Origin: Magnetovibrio sp.
GTDB lineage: Bacteria > Pseudomonadota > Alphaproteobacteria > Rhodospirillales_A > JABHCV01
DNA: 7,188 nucleotides
NCBI GenBank assembly: GCA_002717285.1
Contig: PBDF01000004.1
Location: 69,496 to 76,683 of the forward strand
Reading direction: 5' to 3'
Positions within the stretch are counted from its first letter, which is position 1. Every line of letters begins with the position of its first letter. Shown piece by piece: positions 1-6,471 of the stretch. The position numbers and the translations under genes are program-made. Under the pieces are notes generated by a model. That model was not told the origin of the DNA and ran no database searches. It saw only the letters and a list, made by a program, of their open reading frames with translations.

Positions 1-374
1 GAGTATTCCCCTTTAAGAGCTTGGGAAATTCCACATGCAAATTCAACAACTTCTATGCCCCGCCCCAACTCACCTTTGGCATCCTGAAGAGTCTTTCCGT
101 GTTCCGCACATAATATATCAGCTAAATCATCTAAATTCTTTATCAGTTGCTCACGAAGCTTAAATAAGAACTGTGTGCGCTTAGCAGGTGGCGTTGCCGC
201 CCAGTCAGGGAATGCAGAAGCTGATGAGGCAATTGCAGCTTGAACTTCATTGACACTCGCCAGATGGACTTGTGCTGAAACTTCACCATTAGCTGGGTTA
301 AACACAGCTTCTGTTTGGCCAGATTTAGACTTGGTCAAACTTCCATCAATGAAATGCCCCAAAACCTCTACCAT
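1..374 (-). CDS. mmsA: CoA-acylating (methyl)malonate-semialdehyde dehydrogenase, N-terminal part (cut by window edge)
   Basis: Reading down from ATG at 374 gives 124 codons that stay open to the window edge. The protein begins MVEVLGHFIDG and contains FNPANGEV (about residues 25-32), AEHGKTLQDAKGEL (about 89-102) and GRGIEVVEFACGI. This is the N-terminal NAD-binding half of the ALDH6/MmsA/IolA family. The family oxidises malonate or methylmalonate semialdehyde to acetyl- or propionyl-CoA in the cytoplasm, using NAD and CoA. The catalytic cysteine lies outside the window, so activity cannot be judged here. The gene lies 38 nt downstream of a beta-alanine:pyruvate aminotransferase on the same strand, which makes malonate semialdehyde the likely substrate (a BauC-like role). 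The ribosome-binding site is weak (AGAAAG about 11 nt upstream), which suits a second gene in an operon. Family call is firm; substrate is inferred from the neighbour. Confidence 0.9.
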   Translation of the reverse strand, partial: MVEVLGHFIDGSLTKSKSGQTEAVFNPANGEVSAQVHLASVNEVQAAIASSASAFPDWAATPPAKRTQFLFKLREQLIKNLDDLADILCAEHGKTLQDAKGELGRGIEVVEFACGISQALKGEY

Positions 375-412
375 TTTAATGATTTCTTTCTAGTTCCATT
401 ATTTATTGATCT

Positions 413-1720
413 TTAATTATTAAGAACTTCACGCAGAATGCTGACTATGTTGTCAATATCTTTTCTTTTTGCAATCAAAGGAGGAGCTATCAAGGCAGTA
501 TCACCAGTAAATTTTATATGTAGTCCAGCAGCAAAAAGTGCCTTCAACGCTTTAGTCCCAGCAATACCGGGAGCACCTTCAACAATAAGATCAACTGCGG
601 CAAAAAGACCGTAACCACGAATGTCAGTAATGGCATCTATGCCTTCTAGATCAAAAATTCTATCAAGGAAATACTCCGATAAATCAGCGCCTCGTTGAAA
701 AAGATTTTCTTTCTCATAGATGTCAAGGGTAGCAAGACTTGCTGCGCAAGAGGCAGGATTGCCAGAATAGGTATACCCATGAAAAAAATCAATTACACCG
801 TCAGGCGCCACCTCATTAATAGTATTGTAAATTTCATCTTTTACCACTACTGCGCCCATGGGCAATACACCGTTTGTTAAGCCCTTAGCTATTGTCATCA
901 TATCGGGTGTGACACCAAAAGTTTGTGAAGCGAAGGGTTTACCAGTCCGGCCAAATCCGGTTATAACTTCATCAAACACCAACAAGATTCCATGAGCGTC
1001 ACAAATTTCACGCAACCTTTCCAAATACCCAATCGGTGGAACAAGGCACCCAGTTGATCCAGCGATAGGTTCAACAAAACACGCTGCTATATTACTTCCG
1101 CCTAAGAGCTCACAAAAGCGTTGCAAGTCCTCCGCTAATTCTGAGCCCAGCGGCGGCTGACCACGGACAAAACGAACTTCTGGCAACCATGTGTGACGCA
1201 TATGTACAACGCCAGGCATAAGTGAACCAAAAGTTTGACGATTTTTCATCAGACCAGAAAGAGACGTACCCCCGATGTTGGAGCCATGGTAAGCACGTTC
1301 ACGAGAAACAAAGCGAGTGCGACTACCTTCACCACGAGCATGGTGATAGGCCATGGTAATTTTTAGTGCTGAGTCGATACTTCCTGATCCTGAATTAGTA
1401 AAAAAAACGTTATTCATATTTTCAGGTGTTAATGCAGAAAGACGACTTGCCAACTCGAAGGATGGAGGAGATCCAATCTGAAAATGCGGACTATAATCCA
1501 ACTCCAACAACTGCTCCGCAACTGCAGCAGCTATTTCTTTGCGACCATGACCTGCGGCACAGCAAAACAAACCTGAAGATCCATCAATGATATTATCTCC
1601 ATTATGATTGGTGTAGTTGATACCCTCTCCCTTGACGACCAATCTTGGGTCAGATTTAAAATCTCTATTTGCCGTAAACGGCATCCATTGGTTGTCCAGA
1701 GTATTTGCAGTATATTGCAT
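413..1720 (-). CDS. bauA: omega-amino acid (beta-alanine):pyruvate aminotransferase, class III PLP enzyme
   Basis: This 435-residue protein is full length for the family. It would move the amino group of beta-alanine or a related omega-amino acid to pyruvate, giving malonate semialdehyde and alanine in the cytoplasm. The N-terminus NQWMPFTANRDFK and SGLFCCAAGHGRKEI (about 49-63) are typical of the omega-amino-acid:pyruvate subgroup. Cofactor-site residues seen are YHG 144-146, DEVITGFGR 250-258 with Asp250, the Schiff-base Lys279 in TIAKGLTNG, and HGYTYSGNP 314-322 with a phosphate-contacting Thr317. One oddity is that the usual SGSE motif reads SGSG, with Gly113. The ATG at 1720 is supported by a strong GAGGAG site and by the family-typical N-terminus. 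The next gene encodes the semialdehyde dehydrogenase that would consume the product. A taurine or other omega-transaminase is possible, so the exact substrate is less certain than the family. Confidence 0.9.
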   Translation of the reverse strand: MQYTANTLDNQWMPFTANRDFKSDPRLVVKGEGINYTNHNGDNIIDGSSGLFCCAAGHGRKEIAAAVAEQLLELDYSPHFQIGSPPSFELASRLSALTPENMNNVFFTNSGSGSIDSALKITMAYHHARGEGSRTRFVSRERAYHGSNIGGTSLSGLMKNRQTFGSLMPGVVHMRHTWLPEVRFVRGQPPLGSELAEDLQRFCELLGGSNIAACFVEPIAGSTGCLVPPIGYLERLREICDAHGILLVFDEVITGFGRTGKPFASQTFGVTPDMMTIAKGLTNGVLPMGAVVVKDEIYNTINEVAPDGVIDFFHGYTYSGNPASCAASLATLDIYEKENLFQRGADLSEYFLDRIFDLEGIDAITDIRGYGLFAAVDLIVEGAPGIAGTKALKALFAAGLHIKFTGDTALIAPPLIAKRKDIDNIVSILREVLNN

Positions 1721-1728
1721 TAAGTCTA

Positions 1729-1734
1729 CTCCTC
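1729..1734 (-). promoter_or_regulatory. ribosome-binding site of the aminotransferase gene
   Basis: On the minus strand this reads GAGGAG, 8 nt before the ATG at 1720. It is the best Shine-Dalgarno match on this strand and fixes the start of the aminotransferase. Confidence 0.8.
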
Positions 1735-1772
1735 AGTATATCAAACGGTTGGCTTAGTTTACCTTTCGCAAA

Positions 1773-1790
1773 GTTCTACTTGAATAGAAC
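1773..1790. promoter_or_regulatory. interrupted inverted repeat, possible operator for the beta-alanine genes
   Basis: The sequence is GTTCTA, a 6-nt spacer CTTGAA, then TAGAAC. The two 6-bp arms are perfect reverse complements. The repeat lies 53 nt upstream of the aminotransferase ATG, a usual place for a dimeric regulator such as a LysR- or GntR-type protein. No regulator gene lies in the window and no clear -35/-10 pair was found on the minus strand beside it. Arms this short can occur by chance, so this is only a candidate. Confidence 0.3.
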
Positions 1791-2293
1791 AAAACATCAT
1801 TACAAGATTTTTTTTCAGTATTTATTTAAAGATAAACATCAAAAATCAAATTAAGTTAGTGTGGGGGGTGAAGAATTTCTGGATTGTGGAAAATTTTAAA
1901 TTCAATTTATCCTCTTATCTTTTCATCATTTTTTATTAAACGTCTATTCATAATCTCAATGTTTTGCCATTGTTAAATTAATTGAGCACTTAAATCTTAA
2001 ACCATTATCTCTTGGTGTACCAAAGCTACTTCGTTTTACTCAGTACGAATCAGTTGCTCATCGCACATTTCATCATTTCTATATTCACTATAACCACAAT
2101 TTCCTCTAGCTTACCTAAGATGCCAATGACCTTGACAATTGAGATTTTAAAACAACAATCTTTTTCAATTAATTTTCAATCACACCAACGTCAAGATATA
2201 TGATTTTGATGCACAATAATATCGTCTTTAACAAGCGAAGTTCTAACTTATACTTGCCTTTGCATCAACCAACAGGCACATAAGGGAAATGTG

Positions 2294-2299
2294 TATAAT
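2294..2299 (+). promoter_or_regulatory. putative -10 box of the ctaB promoter
   Basis: A perfect TATAAT sits 58 nt upstream of the ctaB start codon in the gene-free region. No good TTGACA-like -35 hexamer lies 16-18 nt upstream. The nearest TTG hexamers, at 2254 and 2260, are too far away. The promoter would therefore be weak or activator-dependent. Transcription would be expected to begin near 2305, inside the palindrome listed next. Confidence 0.4.
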
Positions 2300-2302
2300 T
2301 TA

Positions 2303-2317
2303 CTCGAAAATTTCGAG
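2303..2317. promoter_or_regulatory. perfect 15-bp palindrome at the presumed ctaB transcription start
   Basis: The sequence is CTCGAAA, a central A, then TTTCGAG, with 7-bp arms that match perfectly. It begins 3 nt after the TATAAT box and would cover the transcription start, the classic position for a repressor operator. I do not recognise the motif as the binding site of a particular regulator. As RNA it could also form a small hairpin only if the one-base loop opened, so a DNA-level site is more plausible. Confidence 0.4.
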
Positions 2318-2340
2318 GCATTTATAGCCGGATTGTTTCT

Positions 2341-2346
2341 AGGAGA
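2341..2346 (+). promoter_or_regulatory. ribosome-binding site that supports the GTG start of ctaB
   Basis: AGGAGA lies 11 nt before the GTG at 2358. The first in-frame ATG is at codon 34, inside the first conserved segment. The GTG with this site is therefore the start that keeps the family's N-terminus. Confidence 0.7.
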
Positions 2347-2357
2347 ACCCAAAAGTC

Positions 2358-3293
2358 GTGTCTAAAACGCCAGACAACGCTAATGACAATTTATCTGATA
2401 TTCGCACCCCAAGGTTAAGGGTAGTCGAATACGCCCTTCTGCTTAAGCCACGAGTTATGTCATTAGTTGTCTTCACAGCTTGGACAGGTATGATGTTAGC
2501 ACCAGGCAATATAGATCCATTAACTGCTCTTATAGCTATCCTCTGTATTGCACTCGCTGCCGGAGCGTCAGGAGCGATTAACATGTGGTATGATCGGGAT
2601 ATAGACAATATCATGAGTAGGACACAAAATCGGCCTCTGCCTGCAGGTACCCTCAAACCGTTAGAAGCACTTGGATTTGGTGTTTCTTTATCTGTTGTTT
2701 CAGTATCAGTAATGGCTATTTTTGTGAATATAAGCGCTGCTGCTTGGCTTATCACTACAATTATTTATTATGTTTTAATATATACTATTTGGCTTAAACG
2801 CCGCACTCCACAGAATATTGTAATTGGTGGGGCCGCAGGGGCATTTCCACCATTGATAGGGTGGATTGCAGTAACTGGTACAGCAGAACCGAACGCTTGG
2901 GTGCTGTTCATGATAATTTTCCTGTGGACGCCACCGCATACATGGGCTCTGGCCTTGTATAGAAGCAGTGACTACGAAGCCGCAAATATTCCTATGATGC
3001 CCGTTGTTGTAGGCCACAGGAAAACAGCCATGCAAATGTTAATCTATACTGCCGTTTTAGTTCCAGTGACGCTACTTCCAACTCTTCTTGACATTTCTGG
3101 CCGAGTGTACATGACAGCAGCAATAATATTGGGTATCGGTTTTCTACGCCATGCGATTGTTGTTTTCAACGATGATGATGTTCAAAAGGCCCGTAACATG
3201 TTTTTCTTCTCTATCTTCTACTTGTTTATGATTTTTGTCTTTTTGCTTGTGGATAAAACTCTAATCACCTTTTTTCCGGGTACCTTTTTATGA
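2358..3293 (+). CDS. ctaB: protoheme IX farnesyltransferase (heme O synthase)
   Basis: This 311-residue polytopic inner-membrane protein is of normal family length. It transfers a farnesyl group to protoheme IX to make heme O, the precursor of heme A for aa3-type cytochrome oxidase. After a hydrophilic N-terminus, LLLKPRVMSLVVFTAWTG (about 27-44) matches the family's opening. The first Asp-rich motif is N75-MWY-D79-R-D81-I-D83, followed by NIMSRTQNRPLP. The second is YRSSDYEAANIPMMPVV (about 201-217) with Asp205. TPPHTWALAL lies just before it. About eight or nine hydrophobic stretches suggest as many membrane helices (near 35-50, 55-75, 105-125, 128-145, 155-172, 180-198, 225-245, 250-270, 282-300). 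GTG is the start codon. The gene overlaps the next by 4 nt (ATGA). No other oxidase gene is in the window, though ctaB often sits among them in related bacteria. Confidence 0.96.
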   Translation: MSKTPDNANDNLSDIRTPRLRVVEYALLLKPRVMSLVVFTAWTGMMLAPGNIDPLTALIAILCIALAAGASGAINMWYDRDIDNIMSRTQNRPLPAGTLKPLEALGFGVSLSVVSVSVMAIFVNISAAAWLITTIIYYVLIYTIWLKRRTPQNIVIGGAAGAFPPLIGWIAVTGTAEPNAWVLFMIIFLWTPPHTWALALYRSSDYEAANIPMMPVVVGHRKTAMQMLIYTAVLVPVTLLPTLLDISGRVYMTAAIILGIGFLRHAIVVFNDDDVQKARNMFFFSIFYLFMIFVFLLVDKTLITFFPGTFL

Positions 3294-4783
3294 AAGAGAG
3301 TGCATATTTAAAACTAGAAAGACTTTTCCATCGCATTGGAATTGTGCGTGACATCAACGAGGTGTTGCATTGGGACAATGCCACACAAATACCAATTGGC
3401 GGTGGCCCTGGACGTAGCAATCAATTAGCAGAGCTGAGCGCCATAAATCATTCCCTGCTTTGCCAAAGCAAAACAAGTGACCTCTTAGACGAAGCCGAAA
3501 AAGATTTCACTCTAGGGACTTGGCAATTAGCTAACCTTAACGCCATGCGTCGTAAATGGAGACATGCAAATGCATTAAGTGAAGATTTGGTTGTGGCTCT
3601 GTCAAAAGCATCTTCAAAATGCGAAACAGTATGGCGTTCTGCCCGCGCCGAGGACAACTTCGCCTCAGTTTTACCTTTTATGGAAAAACTGCTTTCACTA
3701 ATTCGCGAGTGCGCCCAAGCAAAATCCGAGAAGTTGTGTGTTAGCACATATGACGCCTTGCTCGACCAGTTCGAGCCAGGTGGGAAAAGTGCTGACATTG
3801 ACTTACGCTTTGCAGAACTAGAGGCATTTATACCAGAATTTCTTGGGCAAGTTTTAGAAAAACAGAAACTAAACCCAATACATAATAAGCCAAAAGGACC
3901 ATTTGATAAAGAAGCACAAAAAGCATTGTGCAAAGAACTAATGACTGCCATAGGTTTTGATTTTGATCATGGAAGATTGGATGTGAGTCTGCACCCTTTT
4001 TGTGGTGGCACACCAGACGATGTACGAATAACGACTCGTTTTGACAAAGATGATTTCACCAGTGGACTTATGGGGGCACTTCATGAGACTGGTCATGGAC
4101 TATACGAACGGGGCTTACCTAAAGAATGGCGGTATCAACCAGTTGGTGAGGCTTTGGGCATGGCAATTCATGAAAGCCAGTCCTTGCTTATCGAAATGCA
4201 AGTGAGCCGCTCTTTACCTTTTTTACAATTTGCGGCACCGTTGATTCGTAAAGCTTTTGGAGGAAACGGTCCAATTTGGGATGCGCAATCACTATACCAG
4301 AATTTAATTAAGGTTGAACCCGATTTCATACGTGTCGACGCTGATGAGGTAACATATCCCATGCACGTCATTTTAAGATATCGCTTAGAAAAACAAATGC
4401 TCACAGGTAATCTAGCTCTATCCGATTTACCAGCTGCGTGGAATGACGGACTAGAAAACTTGCTGGGCATTCGACCTTCCAACGATAGAGTTGGATGCCT
4501 GCAAGATATCCACTGGTACGATGGTGCCTGGGGGTACTTTCCTACATACACGCTAGGTGCATTAACCGCAGCTCAGTTATTTACGGCAGCAAAGCATTCA
4601 GACCCCACAATAAACTCGGGTATTGCTGAAGGAGATTTTACCAATTTGATCTCATGGCTTAGAAAGAACGTCCACTGCTTGGGAGGATTAATGAGTTCCG
4701 AGCAAGTAATTAAAAAAGCTAGTGGTCGTCCGTTAGACTCAAAAGCCTTTATTACTCATTTAAAAGCCCGGTACCTCCATTAA
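3290..4783 (+). CDS. carboxypeptidase Taq, M32-family zinc metallocarboxypeptidase
   Basis: This 497-residue protein is full length for M32, a mostly helical family of cytoplasmic metal-dependent carboxypeptidases that trim residues from peptide C-termini. The zinc site is intact: HETGH at 265-269 (His265, Glu266, His269) with the third ligand Glu295 in HESQS. Other family signatures are HPF 235-237, DVRITTR 244-250, IRVDADEVTYPMHVILRYRLE (about 347-367), GCLQDIHW 402-409 and GYFPTYTLGA (about 415-424). Its ATG at 3290 overlaps the ctaB stop as ATGA. No good ribosome-binding site precedes it, so translation is probably coupled to ctaB. M32 enzymes have no known link to heme, so the pairing probably reflects gene order, not shared function. 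No signal peptide is seen. Confidence 0.95.
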   Translation: MKESAYLKLERLFHRIGIVRDINEVLHWDNATQIPIGGGPGRSNQLAELSAINHSLLCQSKTSDLLDEAEKDFTLGTWQLANLNAMRRKWRHANALSEDLVVALSKASSKCETVWRSARAEDNFASVLPFMEKLLSLIRECAQAKSEKLCVSTYDALLDQFEPGGKSADIDLRFAELEAFIPEFLGQVLEKQKLNPIHNKPKGPFDKEAQKALCKELMTAIGFDFDHGRLDVSLHPFCGGTPDDVRITTRFDKDDFTSGLMGALHETGHGLYERGLPKEWRYQPVGEALGMAIHESQSLLIEMQVSRSLPFLQFAAPLIRKAFGGNGPIWDAQSLYQNLIKVEPDFIRVDADEVTYPMHVILRYRLEKQMLTGNLALSDLPAAWNDGLENLLGIRPSNDRVGCLQDIHWYDGAWGYFPTYTLGALTAAQLFTAAKHSDPTINSGIAEGDFTNLISWLRKNVHCLGGLMSSEQVIKKASGRPLDSKAFITHLKARYLH

Positions 4784-4939
4784 CAAACCGTATCTAATTA
4801 CTTGCAACATAGAAAAATCAAAGTGAAGAAGAATATGTGTAAATATATTATTAAAAATTAGAAAATGGCCTAATCTGAACGATGCTCACTTCACTGATAA
4901 ATATATTGGCTTTGGATCAAGCTTACTTCAATGATTTGA

Positions 4940-4978
4940 CTTTAAAGATGAACAAAAATCACCATTTTTTTCTTAAAG
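4940..4978 (+). other. imperfect AT-rich hairpin in the thrC leader
   Basis: CTTTAA-A-GA at 4940-4948 can pair with TCTTAAAG at 4971-4978, leaving one bulged A. Inside it, AAAAAT (4954-4959) pairs with ATTTTT (4964-4969) around a CACC loop. An asymmetric internal loop separates the two stems. The structure is almost all A-U pairs and is not followed by a T run. It would be a weak terminator at best and may be chance in AT-rich DNA. Confidence 0.2.
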
Positions 4979-5055
4979 CATGCCAATGTGACTTGAGAGG
5001 AGACTATCCGTCTTGAATCAAATCGCGTCCGGGTATAGGTTGATTTTTCTATTAT

Positions 5056-5059
5056 GGAG
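5056..5059 (+). promoter_or_regulatory. ribosome-binding site that supports the TTG start of thrC
   Basis: GGAG lies 8 nt before the TTG at 5068. The next residues, KYISTRG, are the conserved start of threonine synthase, so the TTG start is well supported despite being a rare start codon. Confidence 0.75.
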
Positions 5060-5067
5060 TTTCCTTT

Positions 5068-6471
5068 TTGAAATATATTAGCACCCGGGGTCAGGCCCCT
5101 ACCCTCAATTTTGACGACGCTCTACTAAGCGGTCTTGCTCGTGATGGCGGGTTATATGTTCCCATAGAATGGCCAGTATTTAGTGCCAGGGACATAAGTA
5201 ATTTGAAAGGGCTTAGCTACAGCGAAACTGCTTTTCAGATTATTCGCCCCTTTACCGGAAACATGATACCCGAGCATGACCTCGCTAAACTTATCAACAA
5301 ATCATATGCACACTTTAATAACCCAGATGTTGCACCCCTGAAACAACTTGGAGATAGTGAGTGGTTAATGGAACTTTTCCATGGACCTACGTTAGCTTTC
5401 AAAGATTACGCAATGCAGTTCTTGGGACGAATTTTTGATTATGTTCTTACTAAACGTGGTGAGAGAGTAACAATTATTGGGGCAACCTCAGGGGATACTG
5501 GCTCAGCAGCTATTGAGTCTTGTAGGGGTCGTGACACCATAGAAATATTTATATTGCATCCCGAAGGCAGGGTTTCTGAAGTGCAACGCCGCCAAATGAC
5601 AACCGTGAGAGAAGCAAATATTCACAATATTGCTATCAAGGGCACTTTTGACGATTGCCAGAACTTGGTCAAAGCGATGTTCAACGATATACAGTTTCGC
5701 GATAGTTGCAATTTATCAGCTGTAAACTCAATCAATTGGGTACGTGTCATGGCTCAGGTTGTTTATTATTTTTACGGAGCCTTAAAATTGTGCTCGCCAG
5801 AAGACCCCATATCCTTCTCAGTGCCAACAGGGAATTTTGGTAACGTCTTCGCTGGTTACGGAGCGAAACGAATGGGCTTAAACATTGAAAAATTGATAAT
5901 TGGTTCAAACAGAAACGATATATTATACCGTTTTTTTAATGATGGTAGAATGTTGTCAGCCACCGTTGAGCCAACAATTAGCCCTAGCATGGATATCCAA
6001 ATTTCCAGTAATTTCGAACGCCTTTTGTTTGAATTGTATGGCCGTGACGGCAAGATTACTCAGACAATGATGAAATCATTCAGTAAAAACGGCTCCTATG
6101 AGGTAGGAAGAAAACAACTTGAAGAAGCACTGAATCTATTCGCTGCACAACGTTTCACGGATGATGAAACACTTGCAATCATGACTCAAATACTAAATGA
6201 GAATAAAGAAATTCTGGACCCTCACTCCGCTATTGGCGTTGCAGCTGGACGTGCTAAGCGTATGAATCATGAGACACCACATATTTCTCTTGCGACAGCG
6301 CATCCGGCTAAATTCCCAGACGCCGTCAAGCAGGCTTGTGGGGAACACCCCAGTTTACCTCATTACCTCTCCAACCTTTACGAACTACCCGAAAACTTTA
6401 CTGTACTAGACAATGATCGAACTCAGGTTCAGGACTACATCAATAATCACAGAATGGATGGCGTTCATTAA
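5068..6471 (+). CDS. thrC: threonine synthase
   Basis: This 467-residue PLP enzyme converts O-phosphohomoserine and water to threonine and phosphate, the last step of threonine biosynthesis, in the cytoplasm. The N-terminus KYISTRGQAP and GLARDGGLYVP (about 22-32) are diagnostic. The PLP lysine is Lys112 in HGPTLAFKDYA. The cofactor-binding loops are GATSGDTGSAA 138-148 and PTGNFGN 253-259. EGRVSEVQRRQMTTV (about 166-180), DPHSAIG 384-390 and ATAHPAKFP 409-417 complete the family pattern. The length fits the longer bacterial form. The rare TTG start is backed by GGAG and by the conserved N-terminus. The stop TAA is followed at once by the ATG of the M16 peptidase, so the two are probably co-transcribed. 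No threonine- or isoleucine-rich leader peptide typical of attenuation was found upstream. Confidence 0.97.
   Translation: MKYISTRGQAPTLNFDDALLSGLARDGGLYVPIEWPVFSARDISNLKGLSYSETAFQIIRPFTGNMIPEHDLAKLINKSYAHFNNPDVAPLKQLGDSEWLMELFHGPTLAFKDYAMQFLGRIFDYVLTKRGERVTIIGATSGDTGSAAIESCRGRDTIEIFILHPEGRVSEVQRRQMTTVREANIHNIAIKGTFDDCQNLVKAMFNDIQFRDSCNLSAVNSINWVRVMAQVVYYFYGALKLCSPEDPISFSVPTGNFGNVFAGYGAKRMGLNIEKLIIGSNRNDILYRFFNDGRMLSATVEPTISPSMDIQISSNFERLLFELYGRDGKITQTMMKSFSKNGSYEVGRKQLEEALNLFAAQRFTDDETLAIMTQILNENKEILDPHSAIGVAAGRAKRMNHETPHISLATAHPAKFPDAVKQACGEHPSLPHYLSNLYELPENFTVLDNDRTQVQDYINNHRMDGVH

Larger units (their letters stand above)
1721..2357. other. AT-rich divergent intergenic region without a convincing gene
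   Basis: This 637-bp stretch separates the minus-strand beta-alanine genes from the plus-strand ctaB block, so it must hold both promoters. It is rich in A/T runs, for example around 1807-1830 and 1930-1940. The only open frame of note is 63 codons from a TTG at 2012. It has no ribosome-binding site and its product matches no family I recognise, so I do not call it. I see no tRNA-like fold and no GC-rich hairpin followed by a T run. Two inverted repeats and a -10 box are listed separately. Some of the region could be a decayed gene, but nothing recognisable remains. Confidence 0.6.
4784..5067. other. gap between the M32 gene and thrC; no gene seen
   Basis: This 284-nt AT-rich stretch has no plausible gene and no standard terminator (GC-rich hairpin plus T run) after the peptidase. 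It contains a weak AT hairpin at 4940-4978. A poor promoter-like pair, TTGAAT at 5013 and TATAGG at 5034, has a spacer of only 15 nt. thrC probably has its own promoter here, but I cannot place it with confidence. Confidence 0.5.

Noticed and set aside
1773..1790. Alphaproteobacterial LexA (SOS) box reading of the GTTCTA repeat
   Set aside because: The alphaproteobacterial LexA site is a direct repeat GTTC-N7-GTTC; here the second half is inverted and the spacing differs.
2012..2203. 63-codon open frame on the plus strand starting with TTG
   Set aside because: There is no ribosome-binding site, the start codon is rare, the product is a low-complexity mix of I, S, T and Q typical of translated AT-rich spacer, and I recognise no family.
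2339..2755. 138-codon minus-strand open frame opposite the start of ctaB
   Set aside because: It is an antisense shadow of ctaB, whose plus-strand product shows the full heme O synthase motifs; the antisense product shows no family features.
3448..3951. 167-codon minus-strand open frame opposite the M32 peptidase
   Set aside because: It is a shadow frame of a gene whose catalytic motifs are all intact on the plus strand; no ribosome-binding site or family signature was seen.
4835..4861. Eight-codon mini-frame MCKYIIKN with an AAGAAG upstream, considered as a thr-type leader peptide
   Set aside because: It has two isoleucines but no threonine, and no competing terminator and antiterminator hairpins follow it.
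4822..4895. 7-bp inverted arms AGTGAAG and CTTCACT
   Set aside because: The arms are about 60 nt apart with no supporting inner pairing, and no T run follows, so chance is the simplest reading.
5013..5039. Promoter-like TTGAAT and TATAGG upstream of thrC
   Set aside because: The spacer is only 15 nt and both hexamers are imperfect, so it is not listed as a promoter.
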